From assembly GCF_001420605.1 (NCBI RefSeq), contig NZ_LJIZ01000012.1, positions 111,988 through 173,638 of the forward strand: a stretch of 61,651 nucleotides of DNA, given 5' to 3'. Both the position numbers and the translations under genes were made by a program. This stretch comes from Bacillus sp. FJAT-25509 (GTDB lineage: Bacteria; Bacillota; Bacilli; Bacillales; Bacillaceae_G). Under the pieces are notes generated by a model. It was not told where the DNA came from. It did not search any database and was given only the letters and a program-made list of their open reading frames with translations. This document shows positions 37,336-46,214 of this stretch, piece after piece (positions within the stretch are counted from its first letter, which is position 1; each line of letters starts with the position of its first letter).

Positions 37336-37636
37336 TTATTCACCACTTTTCTACCAAATGAAAACGCTTCCTTATTTTTTTATATTTTAAAGTACAATAG
37401 CAAGTGTTAAGTGCTCATGATGTACAAAGATCAGATTAACCACGTTAAAATTTTAACGATAAGACCCTTACAATGTAAAGGGATTCTATACTATTTCCTT
37501 CATTATTCCCATATTCCATTACTAATTTTACAATAAAAGATTGACCTAAAGATACTGGATTTTTATTTCACTTATAGTAAAAAAGGATTGAAATCTTTTT
37601 TTATTAGACTTCAATCCTTTTTATTATTTTATCGTT
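37336..37636. other. Intergenic region with terminator
   Basis: Holds the promoter region of the Lrp gene and, at 37579-37623, the yhgE terminator. No gene or other repeat seen. Confidence 0.6.
37579..37623 (-). terminator. Terminator of yhgD-yhgE
   Basis: Arms AAAGGATTGAAATC and GACTTCAATCCTTT (one mismatch) around an A/T loop, followed by T-rich sequence on the minus strand. Confidence 0.7.
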
Positions 37637-39817
37637 TTAAGCTTCGATTTCACTTAATTCGTTTTTCTTTGATAATTTAACACGAACTGCAAAGGTTACA
37701 TTTGTTAAGATAATGAATAACACTGCAAATCCACATAAATAGTAGACTTGATCCCATACAAACCCTTTGCTAACAGAACTAGAGATTAATTCTCTGAATC
37801 CTTTTATAGCATACGTCATAGGTAAATATGGATGAATCGTTTGGAAAAATGTTGGTGTTAATGAAATTGGGAAAGTACCTGAAGTTCCACCAATTTGTAA
37901 TAACATCATAACAAACACTAAATATTGCCCTATATTTCCTAATGTAACAGTTAAGAATTGTATTAATGAAAAGAAGGTCAAGCTAGTAATCATTGTAAAC
38001 ACTACGAACAACCACACGTTTTTCACATCAAGACCCATACCATAAATTAAAACCATATCTGCTACGATCGATTGCATGATTCCCACGAAGATTAGAACGC
38101 TATATTTACTAAAGAACCAAGCTAATCCAGTAGTCGGAGCAATAGAATTCTTTCTCATCGGATAAACTGAAGTGAACATTAACCCACCTGCAAATAGCCC
38201 AATTGATAAGATATAAGGTGTTAAACCTACACCATATTCTTTTACATTATTCAATTTATGAGAAACTAGCTCTGTCGGTTCTGCAAAGAATTTATCGGTT
38301 TCATCACTTGTTTTAACTTTGTTTACTTCATCTCCACCATCTTTCAGAGATTTATGAAGTTCTGTTGTTCCTTTTGTTAAATCAGTAGCTCCTTTTAATA
38401 AGTCTCCAGACCCACTATATAGCTTATTTGTACCATCAGATAGTTGTTTAGAACCATCATTTAATTGATTGATCCCTTGGACTAATTGATCCCCGCCTGT
38501 ATTTAATTTACCTAGGCCTATTGAAAGTAACGAACTTCCTTCACTTAATTCCTTTGTACCATTATATAAAGCATTACTTCCTTGAGCTAGTTGATTTGCT
38601 CCATTAGATGCTTCTTGCAATTTACTATTAAATAAACCTAAATTTGCATTTAATTCTTTTTGTCCAGCAAGTAGATTATTTGAACCTTCATATAATTGAC
38701 CTTGTGCAGCAGCAATTTGATCAACACCATTTTTAATTTGATTACTTCCTTTTGATAGTTGATCTAAGCTATTAGAGATTGCTTGTAATTTCTGTAAATC
38801 CCCTTTACTTAAAGTACCATCTTGCAATCCATTCAAAATTGATTTAAGTGCATCATTTGTAGCACCCAAATTCTCATTAAATCCCGCTTCATTTTTTTGA
38901 AGTTGGGTAGCGCCAGCATAAGATTGTTTTAATCCAGCATTTAATTGGTTACTACCAGCTTCTAGCTTTGAAGAGCCGGCTTCGATTTTATTGCCGCCTC
39001 CGACTAGTTGTGATAGTCCATTATTTAAATCACTTGAACCAGCTTTTAATGTACCAGTTCCATCCAGAAGAGCGTTTAAACCAGTATTTAATTTATTAGC
39101 ACCATCATTTGATTGTTTAATACCATCTGATAATTGTGTCGCTCCACTTTTCAGTTTTGTACTTCCATTTTCAAATGTGATCATGCTGTCATTTAATTTT
39201 TTTAAATTTTTATTTAAAACATCAGTTCCATCTGTTATTTTTGCTGCACCATCATTGATTTTACCTGCACCATCAGATGCTTTTACCATGCCATCTCCAA
39301 TATCCTTGAAATTATCAAATACTGTTTTAGCATATTGTTCTGTAATTTCTTTTGAGATATTAGCATTTACTTCTTTCATTGCGGTTGTACCAATTTGTGC
39401 ACCTACGTAGTTTTTACCCGCATTCGTGTAATAATTTAATTTCATTTTTTTCGGTTTTTCGTCTAATAACGTTGCTGCATTTTTAGAGAAATTAGAAGGT
39501 AATTCGATGACTAAATAATATTTTTCATCGTTTAATCCTTTCATTGCCTCTTTTTTATTTGTAACTTTCCATTTGAATGACTTATTATCTTTCAATCCTT
39601 CTACAAAATCTTTCCCTACATTAAGCTTTTTATCATTAAACTCAGTACCCTTGTCATTGTTAACAATTGCAACAGATAGTTTTTCCGTTTTATTATAAGG
39701 ATTCCAATAAGCTGATAAGAAAATTAATGAGTAAAGCATTGGCACAAGACCAATCGCAATGATTGTTGCAATTGTCATTGGCTTCTTAAAAATATTTTTC
39801 CATTCCTGTTTAAACAC
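37637..39817 (-). CDS. yhgE: YhgE/Pip-like membrane protein with long coiled-coil ectodomain
   Basis: 726 residues from a GTG start with AAGGGGAGTG upstream. One N-terminal helix (about 14-35), a large extracytoplasmic region (about 40-530) dominated by Gly/Ser/Asn/Asp-rich heptad-like repeats such as LxxGSxxLxxGxxQLxxG, and about five C-terminal membrane segments (530-710), an ABC-2/RND-like membrane part. This matches the YhgE/Pip family, which includes phage infection proteins and putative ESX/YukE-type secretion accessory proteins. It lies 126 bp after the regulator gene yhgD. Confidence 0.92.
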   Translation of the reverse strand: MFKQEWKNIFKKPMTIATIIAIGLVPMLYSLIFLSAYWNPYNKTEKLSVAIVNNDKGTEFNDKKLNVGKDFVEGLKDNKSFKWKVTNKKEAMKGLNDEKYYLVIELPSNFSKNAATLLDEKPKKMKLNYYTNAGKNYVGAQIGTTAMKEVNANISKEITEQYAKTVFDNFKDIGDGMVKASDGAGKINDGAAKITDGTDVLNKNLKKLNDSMITFENGSTKLKSGATQLSDGIKQSNDGANKLNTGLNALLDGTGTLKAGSSDLNNGLSQLVGGGNKIEAGSSKLEAGSNQLNAGLKQSYAGATQLQKNEAGFNENLGATNDALKSILNGLQDGTLSKGDLQKLQAISNSLDQLSKGSNQIKNGVDQIAAAQGQLYEGSNNLLAGQKELNANLGLFNSKLQEASNGANQLAQGSNALYNGTKELSEGSSLLSIGLGKLNTGGDQLVQGINQLNDGSKQLSDGTNKLYSGSGDLLKGATDLTKGTTELHKSLKDGGDEVNKVKTSDETDKFFAEPTELVSHKLNNVKEYGVGLTPYILSIGLFAGGLMFTSVYPMRKNSIAPTTGLAWFFSKYSVLIFVGIMQSIVADMVLIYGMGLDVKNVWLFVVFTMITSLTFFSLIQFLTVTLGNIGQYLVFVMMLLQIGGTSGTFPISLTPTFFQTIHPYLPMTYAIKGFRELISSSVSKGFVWDQVYYLCGFAVLFIILTNVTFAVRVKLSKKNELSEIEA

Positions 39818-39839
39818 AAAATCACTCCCCTTTTAGACC

Positions 39840-39868
39840 AATTGACCATTTTTGTGTTTCGGTCAATT
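39840..39868. promoter_or_regulatory. Inverted repeat in front of yhgE
   Basis: AATTGACC (39840-39847) and GGTCAATT (39861-39868) are perfect 8-bp arms 13 bp apart, 23 bp upstream of the yhgE start. It could be a protein binding site or an mRNA stem; its function is unknown. Confidence 0.4.
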
Positions 39869-39887
39869 TATTGCATATAAATAGTCT

Positions 39888-39922
39888 AATACTCCTTTTA
39901 TAAAAAAATAAAAGGAAATACT
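39888..39922 (-). other. Intercistronic hairpin between yhgD and yhgE
   Basis: AATACTCCTTTTAT pairs with ATAAAAGGAAATACT (one bulge or mismatch) around an A-run, so the yhgD-yhgE mRNA would fold here. The T-run is in the loop, not after the stem, so it is not a usual terminator. Confidence 0.45.
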
Positions 39923-39943
39923 AAACCATTCTCTCGATTATTT

Positions 39944-40540
39944 TCAAGTTGATTCAAGACCTTTGTTTCCTATTAGCCCAAATAAAACTAATTGCACCAT
40001 TTTATTTATGGCGTCGTCTGTAATATGCTTTGGGTCTTTATCCAAAACACTTTTTTGTAGATTAAGAATCGATATAATCGTCGTAATCATACTTAAACTT
40101 AAAATCGGAATTTCTAAATGAAAATTTGTTTCTTTCGCGTGCATTCTAGCTTCTATTTCTTCTTCAATTGGTGTTTTACGATAGATTTGTTGAAAGAAAA
40201 TTTCTGATAGCTCAGGGTGTCTTAACGTTTCACTAATCAAAATTTCAATTTGATTTCGATTCTGTTCGACCCATTTAATCCTTTTCTCTACATAGATCCT
40301 AAGTAATTCTTCAATCGAATATTTACTAAAATCCTCTTCCATCCAAACGTCTTGAATATCTGGTTTGACACAAGTAATCAATACATCCAGCTTGCTTTTA
40401 AAATACTTATAAATCGTAGCTTCGGAAATTTTACTTTCCTTTGCAATTTGATTAATTGTCGTACCATCATAACCATTTTTCGCAAATAGTTGGATAGACT
40501 TTTCTAGGATGTGATGTTTTGTTCTTTCTCCCTTATTCAC
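39944..40540 (-). CDS. yhgD: TetR/AcrR family repressor (YhgD-like)
   Basis: 198 residues from GTG 40540 (GGAGGTAAAAA before it). The N-terminal helix-turn-helix KNGYDGTTINQIAKESKISEATIYKYFKSK is typical of TetR family; the ligand domain is unspecific. The order yhgD-yhgE is that of B. subtilis. A promoter flanked by two inverted repeats lies directly upstream, which suggests autorepression together with yhgE. Confidence 0.9.
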   Translation of the reverse strand: MNKGERTKHHILEKSIQLFAKNGYDGTTINQIAKESKISEATIYKYFKSKLDVLITCVKPDIQDVWMEEDFSKYSIEELLRIYVEKRIKWVEQNRNQIEILISETLRHPELSEIFFQQIYRKTPIEEEIEARMHAKETNFHLEIPILSLSMITTIISILNLQKSVLDKDPKHITDDAINKMVQLVLFGLIGNKGLEST

Positions 40541-40601
40541 TTTTTACCTCCATAAAAAACGTTGTTAAAAAGGCATTAACTCTTAGTATTTAGCGTGCTG
40601 C

Positions 40602-40628
40602 AAAAAAGTAAGTGTTTATTCACTTTTA
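40602..40628. promoter_or_regulatory. Putative YhgD operator 1
   Basis: AGTAAGTG, a 6-base centre and CACTTTTA form an imperfect inverted repeat that resembles operator 2. It lies just downstream of the -10 box, where a bound repressor would block initiation. Confidence 0.5.
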
Positions 40629-40629
40629 T

Positions 40630-40658
40630 AGTATATTAACCAAAATGAATTTCGTCAA
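40630..40658 (-). promoter_or_regulatory. Sigma-A promoter of yhgD
   Basis: On the minus strand TTGACG (40658-40653), exactly 17 bases, then TATACT (40635-40630). This is a near-consensus sigma-A promoter about 90 bp upstream of the yhgD start. Confidence 0.75.
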
Positions 40659-40659
40659 C

Positions 40660-40685
40660 AAAAAGTAAGTGAACACTTACTTTTT
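40660..40685. promoter_or_regulatory. Putative YhgD operator 2
   Basis: AAAAAGTAAGTG-AA-CACTTACTTTTT is a perfect 12-bp inverted repeat abutting the -35 box of the yhgD promoter. Confidence 0.6.
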
Positions 40686-40826
40686 TAATCTTTTTTTAAT
40701 GTTACCTTTTTTTTGGATAATCATTAAAAAAATCGTTGCCTTCAACGACAGAATAATTTATTATTACACTTTGTAGTCAAAATTATTGGATAATTTTGCT
40801 AATATTCTTACAAAGGAGAGGGATTC

Positions 40827-42254
40827 ATGACAGATTTGGTTTCAGTACTCAACGACTATCTATGGGCTAAATTACTTGTTATTTTATTAGTTGCAATCGG
40901 CCTATTTTTAACAGTTTATTTAGGATTTATTCAGTTTAAATTCTTCCCTGAAATGATTCGATTATTAGTTGATGGTCGAAACAGAGACAAAGACAAAAAG
41001 ACTGTTTCTTCATTACAAGCATTTATGATCGGAATGGCTGCTCGTATTGGTACGGGGAATATTGCTGGTGTTGCAACAGCAGTTGCATTAGGTGGACCAG
41101 GTGCAGTATTTTGGATGTGGTTAATGGCATTAATTGGTTCAGCTTCAGCATTTGTAGAAAGTACATTAGCTCAGCTTTATAAAGTGAAAGATGGCTCTTC
41201 ATGGCGTGGTGGACCTGCTTATTATATGGAAAAAGCTTTAGGTAATCGAAAGCTTGGTGTTATTTTTAGTATTTTAATTACTTTATCTTTTGGTCTTATT
41301 TTTAATGCAGTACAAGCAAATACGATTGCTGCCTCTATTAATAATGAATTTGGCGTAAATACAAAAACAACTGCGATTGTACTGGCTATTATTACAGCAC
41401 TTATTATTTTTGGTGGCGTACATTCAGTTGCTAAATTCTCAACTGTTTTAGTACCTATTAAAGCTGGTGTTTACATTATTTTAGCTTTATGGGTAATGAT
41501 TTCAAATTTCGATATTTTACCAGATGTATTTGGTGCAATTTTCTCTGAAGGAATTTTTACGTTTAAACAAATGTTTGGCGGCGTTATGGGTGCTGCAGTA
41601 CTTCACGGTATTCGTCGTGGATTATTCTCAAACGAAGCTGGAATGGGTTCTGCTCCAAACGCAGCTGCAACAGCTGACGTTACTCACCCTATAAAACAAG
41701 GTTTTATTCAAGCTTTAGGTGTAATTGTAGATACATTTATCATCTGTTCGTCTACAGCAATGATCGTATTAGTTTCAGGCGTGTATAAAACATCTGAACT
41801 ATCAGGTATTCCTTTAACACAGGAATCATTACGTGTAAGTCTTGGTGATTTTGCTGCAACATTCGTTGCAATTTCAGTATTCTTATTTGCATTAAGTACA
41901 ATAATGGGTAACTATTACTACGGTGAATCGAATATTAGCTTCATGAAGCATTCGAAAAAATCGATTTACGTATACCGTTTTGCTGTAATTGGAATGGTGT
42001 TATTCGGAGCATTATATAGCGCTGAATTAATTTGGTCTTTAGCTGATATTTTCATGGGATTAATGGTACTAGTTAATCTTTACGCAATTACGCGTTTAGC
42101 TAAAGTTGTAAAAGCTTTATTAAAAGATTATGTTTCTCAAAAGAAACAAGGTTTGGATCCAGTTTTCTCTGCTGATAAAATCGATAACTTACCAGGTCGT
42201 GATCAGTTAGAGGCATGGGTTGATGAGAAAGACGTTAAGAAAAACGTTGGATAA
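40827..42254 (+). CDS. AGCS family sodium:alanine/amino acid symporter (AlsT-like)
   Basis: 475 residues with AAAGGAGAGGG before the ATG. Eleven or so membrane helices. It shows AARIGTGNIAGVATAVALGGPGAVFWMW, the AGCS family signature, and GLFSNEAGMGSAPNAAATAD. These proteins import alanine, glycine or glutamine with sodium; B. subtilis AlsT is similar in size. A short hairpin (TCGTTG/CAACGA) lies at 40733-40748 in the leader; no glycine riboswitch was recognised in the 140-bp leader. Confidence 0.94.
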   Translation: MTDLVSVLNDYLWAKLLVILLVAIGLFLTVYLGFIQFKFFPEMIRLLVDGRNRDKDKKTVSSLQAFMIGMAARIGTGNIAGVATAVALGGPGAVFWMWLMALIGSASAFVESTLAQLYKVKDGSSWRGGPAYYMEKALGNRKLGVIFSILITLSFGLIFNAVQANTIAASINNEFGVNTKTTAIVLAIITALIIFGGVHSVAKFSTVLVPIKAGVYIILALWVMISNFDILPDVFGAIFSEGIFTFKQMFGGVMGAAVLHGIRRGLFSNEAGMGSAPNAAATADVTHPIKQGFIQALGVIVDTFIICSSTAMIVLVSGVYKTSELSGIPLTQESLRVSLGDFAATFVAISVFLFALSTIMGNYYYGESNISFMKHSKKSIYVYRFAVIGMVLFGALYSAELIWSLADIFMGLMVLVNLYAITRLAKVVKALLKDYVSQKKQGLDPVFSADKIDNLPGRDQLEAWVDEKDVKKNVG

Positions 42255-42269
42255 TATATTCTGAGTATC

Positions 42270-42306
42270 TACCCTTCATCTTTTAAGATGAGGGGTTATT
42301 TTTTTA
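42270..42306 (+). terminator. Terminator of the AGCS symporter gene
   Basis: ACCCTTCATCTT / AAGATGAGGGGT stem with one mismatch, then ATTTTTTT. Confidence 0.85.
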
Positions 42307-42319
42307 TAACTCTTCCCTA

Positions 42320-42349
42320 AAAAAAAGCCACCAACGAATTATTGGTGAA
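42320..42349 (-). terminator. Terminator of the VanZ gene
   Basis: CACCAA / TTGGTG stem (42329-42334 with 42342-42347), followed on the minus strand by GGCTTTTTTTT. Confidence 0.75.
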
Positions 42350-42383
42350 GTTAGTTCATCTGCACTTAATTTTATATACTGTC

Positions 42384-43025
42384 CTAATCTGATTTTTCAA
42401 GAAGGTTTTTAGATTTTTTGTTACCTTCTCCTACTAATATTTTTATACCTAAATAAATCCCAAGTGAGTTTAATAGTATATCATCAATATCGAAACTTCC
42501 TACAACATATTTTTTTTGTAAAAATTCTATAAGTATGACTAATAATATAGAAACTAAAATACAAATAGAAACTTTCATCGTTCTATAAAAGTAATAATAA
42601 ACTATACATCCTAGAGGAATAAAAATTACAATATTCCCCACAATATTTGAAAAGATATAAATAAAGTCAGCTTTACTGTCTAAATATCCTAAAATCGTTT
42701 TAAACGGTATATAATTGTTTCTATAATGATTTCCCAGTGAGTTTCTTGAAAAAAGAACAGAAACCAAAAATACTATATAAGTAAGTGTAAATGCTCCGAA
42801 ACCAAATTTACTAATATAGAATTTCCTATTTTTTTTATAGTACAAACCCATATTTATTATTATATTAACAATTAATACTAAACATAAAAATAAACTATAT
42901 CCAAAAAAAGCATTTGCATATGGAATAAGCCTTGAAAGAAAGTCTCCAAGAAATGCTCTCATAACAAAAAGTACAAATAATGTAGATATTAGTAATGTAA
43001 ATAGATTATTTAGTTTTATTTTCAT
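42384..43025 (-). CDS. VanZ family membrane protein
   Basis: 213 residues from ATG 43025; a TTG at 43034 is an alternative start nearer to AAGGGAAC. Six membrane segments. The pattern NIVGNIVIFIPLG, then IEFLQKK and GSFDIDDILLNSLGIYLGI, is the VanZ-like signature (acidic DIDDILLN motif). VanZ proteins affect glycopeptide resistance or envelope processes, but most have no known job. 15 bp after a gene for a small secreted protein. Confidence 0.85.
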   Translation of the reverse strand: MKIKLNNLFTLLISTLFVLFVMRAFLGDFLSRLIPYANAFFGYSLFLCLVLIVNIIINMGLYYKKNRKFYISKFGFGAFTLTYIVFLVSVLFSRNSLGNHYRNNYIPFKTILGYLDSKADFIYIFSNIVGNIVIFIPLGCIVYYYFYRTMKVSICILVSILLVILIEFLQKKYVVGSFDIDDILLNSLGIYLGIKILVGEGNKKSKNLLEKSD

Positions 43026-43040
43026 AAAAGCCAAGTTCCC

Positions 43041-43421
43041 TTACCAAAATTGGCCTTTAACACCTACATACGATTTATCCTCGCCTTTAATAACTTCAAA
43101 TGAAAGTCTATACTGACCATTGCCTACCCCTTCTTGATATGTTACTGAAGTATTTCCACGAAATGTTTGTGAAGCACTATTTACAGGGAGGTATAACCCT
43201 ACTATACTTTTCTTTAATGGTGTTATTTTAATTGATTTTCCCCCTGCACTATATTGTTCGTGTTTTACATGTAACCACCCTTTAGAAATATTAAATGCAT
43301 TTTTGGATTCTAAATACCCAGTTAGTTTCCCATCAAACTTCTGAGTCGCAGATGCTGATTCTACAGATTTTGCGAAAATGGGAAGGGACAAACAAATTAC
43401 AAAAATAATTTTCTTCTTCAT
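43041..43421 (-). CDS. Small secreted protein, unrecognised
   Basis: 126 residues, ribosome site AAAGGAG. A signal peptide of about 22 residues (ends KSVESASA) precedes a mature part of about 100 residues rich in Gly, Ser, Lys and aromatic residues, with no Cys. The predicted pattern is mostly beta strands. Same direction and close to the VanZ-like gene, so the two are probably co-transcribed. No function assigned. Confidence 0.7.
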   Translation of the reverse strand: MKKKIIFVICLSLPIFAKSVESASATQKFDGKLTGYLESKNAFNISKGWLHVKHEQYSAGGKSIKITPLKKSIVGLYLPVNSASQTFRGNTSVTYQEGVGNGQYRLSFEVIKGEDKSYVGVKGQFW

Positions 43422-43652
43422 ACTGACGCTCCTTTTTTAAATTTTTTTGTTTATTAATCTAGCATTAGTTTCAATTAAAAAATCCAAAACTAATAAAATA
43501 TTAATATATTTTTAATGTATCATTTTAAACTTGACCATCACCCAAAATAATCTGAAAACTTTGTGTACTTTCCATATTTTTCATAGTTCTGTCACAATAA
43601 AGTAGTATTCTTCATATTTCCAACTAACACTTTCATAAAATATTTCACAAAA

Positions 43653-43686
43653 ATAAAAAAAACCGTCCAAAATATCAGACGGTCCT
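43653..43686 (-). terminator. Terminator of the SDR-MFS operon
   Basis: ACCGTC (43663-43668) pairs with GACGGT (43679-43684), followed on the minus strand by TTTTTTTT. Confidence 0.85.
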
Positions 43687-43712
43687 CCCTCTTCATTATA
43701 AAGTTCCCTATC

Positions 43713-44471
43713 CTAATAAGCAGTCCAACCAGCATCACCAGTAATAACTGTACCATTAACAAAGCTTGATTCATCTGAAGCAAGGAATAAAGCTATTTCT
43801 GCTATTTCTTCTGGTTTACCTACTCGTGGATTTACTCCTAATCCTGCTTGAATACGTCCCATACCAAATTCGTTAATATTTGTCATGGAGGAACCGATAT
43901 TTGTTTCAACTCCACCGGGAGCAATTGCGTTGCATCGGATTCCATTCGTTGCGTACATGAAGCCAGTATTCTTCGTGAATCCAACAACTGCATGCTTAGA
44001 CGCTGTATAAGCCGCTCCAGCTCTCGCCCCTTGAAGTCCACCTGCAGAAGCTACATTAATAATAACTCCTTGCTCTTTTTCTAAAAAGATCGGTAAGACT
44101 TTTCTTGTTGAGCGCATTACACTTGTAGTGTTTACAGCGAAAACTCTTTCCCACTTATCATCTTCAATATCACCAGCAGGTTCAAAGTTATCCATAATTC
44201 CTGCATTATTAACTAGAATATCTAACGTACCAAAAGTATCTACGGCAGTATCAATTAGGTTTTGAATATCATTTTCTTGTGCTACATTTGCCATAATAGC
44301 TATAGCGTCCCCACCGTTTGATTTTATTTCTTCTACGGTAACATTTGCAGCATCTGCATTAATATCAGATACAACCACTTTTGCACCTTCTTTAGCATAA
44401 AGGGTAGCAATTGCTTTCCCCATACCAGAACCAGCACCAGTTACTACAGCTACTTTATTTTGAAGTCTCAT
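43713..44471 (-). CDS. Short-chain dehydrogenase/reductase
   Basis: 252 residues, ribosome site GGAGGG. Classical SDR: nucleotide motif TGAGSGMG near residue 11, NNAG (residue about 89), catalytic Ser in NVASAGG and YTASKHA giving Tyr and Lys. The acidic VSDIN after beta 2 suggests NAD(H). It reduces or oxidises an unknown carbonyl or alcohol. It follows the efflux gene by 28 bp and both are probably under control of the divergent TetR regulator, so it may modify a toxic substrate. Confidence 0.9.
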   Translation of the reverse strand: MRLQNKVAVVTGAGSGMGKAIATLYAKEGAKVVVSDINADAANVTVEEIKSNGGDAIAIMANVAQENDIQNLIDTAVDTFGTLDILVNNAGIMDNFEPAGDIEDDKWERVFAVNTTSVMRSTRKVLPIFLEKEQGVIINVASAGGLQGARAGAAYTASKHAVVGFTKNTGFMYATNGIRCNAIAPGGVETNIGSSMTNINEFGMGRIQAGLGVNPRVGKPEEIAEIALFLASDESSFVNGTVITGDAGWTAY

Positions 44472-44499
44472 GATTTTCCCTCCAATTAATTATGATGTA

Positions 44500-46029
44500 T
44501 TATGCTTTAACTGTTACCTTTTTTAATTTTACTGTTGCCTCTTCAGAAGCTGCTTGTTTAACTTTCTTGATAAAGAAAGAAAGTAATAATCCAAGGACAC
44601 CTATTCCAACAATCACCAGATAAGCATCGTTTATTCCATTAATTGAAGCTTCTTTTATAATTTGAGCTTGTGTTAATCCCTTAGAAGCCGCTGTAGGAAT
44701 TAAATCCTGTATATGCGTTTTAGTACGATCTGTCATAATTGTAACTAGAAGTGATGTACCAACCGCTCCGGCAACTTGACGAACTGTATTTGTAATTGCT
44801 GTACCGTGTGCATTTAATTGCTTTGGAAGTTGATTCAAACCAGCTGTCTGAATTGGCATCATCATTAATGCCATACCGATTCGTCGTCCAGTGGACATTA
44901 GTACTAGATATGTGTAACTTGTCGAGTCCGTTAAGTTTGTAAAGCCAAGTGTTGTTGCAATTGTAATAATCATTCCGAAAATAGCTAGCCATTTCGCACC
45001 GACACGATCGAACAGCTTTCCAGTAACTGGCATTAAAAAGCCCATTACTAATGCACCTGGAAGTAATAGAAGTCCTGACTCAACCGGTGTATAGCCACGA
45101 ATATTTTGTAAGTAAAGAGGAAGTAGCATCATATCTGCATACATTACCATCGTTACTGCGATATTAATAACTGTCGTTAATGAGAACATACTAAACTTGA
45201 ATGCACGCAAATCAAGTAAAGGATTTTGCGAAACCATTTGTCTCCATGCAAAAAGGACAAGTGCCAATACACCGACAACAATCGTACTAATAACTTCTGA
45301 ATTCGACCAACCTAAACTTCCAGCTCGGCTGAAACCGTAAAGCATTGCACCGAAACCAATTGTAGACAGTGTAACGCTAAGAAGATCAAATTTAGTTTTG
45401 ATACGATCTGAAACATTTCGCAGATAAATGAAACCAAGTACGATTACAAGAATAGCAAATGGAATCATTCCGTAAAACATCGTTTCCCATTTGTAATTCT
45501 CCATTATATAACCTGCAAGTGTAGGACCGATTGCTGGGGCAAATATTATCGCCAGCCCAACCATCCCCATTGCTCCTCCACGTTTTTCTGGCGGAAATAG
45601 CGTCAAAATAACGTTAGTAAGTAGTGGCATAATAATTCCTGCACCTGCAGCCTGAATCAAGCGTCCTGTTAACAGAACAGGAAAATCGGTCGCAATTGCC
45701 GATACAATTGTTCCTGCTAAAAAGATAATCATTGAAGCTTGAAATAGTTCACGTGTGGTGAAACGTAGCATTAAATAGGCTGTAATCGGAATTAATACAC
45801 CATTTACTAGCATGTAGCCTGTTGTTAACCACTGTGCTGTTCCTGCCTTGATATGAAAATCAACCATTAGCTCAGGTATGGCAACACTCATAAGCGTTTG
45901 ATTTAATGTTGCAAGAAAGGCACCTAAAATTAAAATGAACATAATAGGTCCTTTTTTTATCGAATTTGTGTCTATTCCCGTTGTTTTACTCAATCCCCCA
46001 TCATTCCTTTCTCTCTTTATCATGGACAT
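44500..46029 (-). CDS. DHA2 family multidrug efflux MFS transporter
   Basis: 509 residues in the longest frame, about 14 membrane helices. It begins LGAFLATLNQTLMSVAIPEL, the DHA2 (EmrB/QacA) N-terminal pattern, with motif AAGAGIIMPLLTNVILTLFP. Exporter of drugs or toxic compounds driven by the proton gradient. The start is uncertain: the ATG at 46029 has no ribosome site, and TTG 45993 with AAGGA 10 bases upstream would shorten it by 12 residues. Divergent from the TetR gene. Confidence 0.88.
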   Translation of the reverse strand: MSMIKRERNDGGLSKTTGIDTNSIKKGPIMFILILGAFLATLNQTLMSVAIPELMVDFHIKAGTAQWLTTGYMLVNGVLIPITAYLMLRFTTRELFQASMIIFLAGTIVSAIATDFPVLLTGRLIQAAGAGIIMPLLTNVILTLFPPEKRGGAMGMVGLAIIFAPAIGPTLAGYIMENYKWETMFYGMIPFAILVIVLGFIYLRNVSDRIKTKFDLLSVTLSTIGFGAMLYGFSRAGSLGWSNSEVISTIVVGVLALVLFAWRQMVSQNPLLDLRAFKFSMFSLTTVINIAVTMVMYADMMLLPLYLQNIRGYTPVESGLLLLPGALVMGFLMPVTGKLFDRVGAKWLAIFGMIITIATTLGFTNLTDSTSYTYLVLMSTGRRIGMALMMMPIQTAGLNQLPKQLNAHGTAITNTVRQVAGAVGTSLLVTIMTDRTKTHIQDLIPTAASKGLTQAQIIKEASINGINDAYLVIVGIGVLGLLLSFFIKKVKQAASEEATVKLKKVTVKA

Positions 46030-46137
46030 AATTTACAAAGTGTTTAATAATAAACATGATATAAATTAAATTATAATTAGTTAGTTCATTCTTACAACCG
46101 ACAATATTTGAAGAAATGTATTGTAGTTATCACTCTT

Positions 46138-46161
46138 TTTAGTTTTGTAGTTAAAACTAAA
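46138..46161. promoter_or_regulatory. Candidate TetR operator between MFS and tetR genes
   Basis: TTTAGTTTT and AAAACTAAA are perfect 9-bp arms around GTAGTT, in the divergent promoter region. Typical size and place for a TetR-family operator. Confidence 0.5.
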
Positions 46162-46214
46162 CATATTAAACACATTTAAAGAAATTGTAAATTTCATGGA
46201 AAAGGTGATTTGAT

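Noticed and set aside
40686-40826. Glycine-type riboswitch in front of the AGCS symporter
   Set aside because: The leader is only about 140 bp and shows one short hairpin, with no recognisable riboswitch core.
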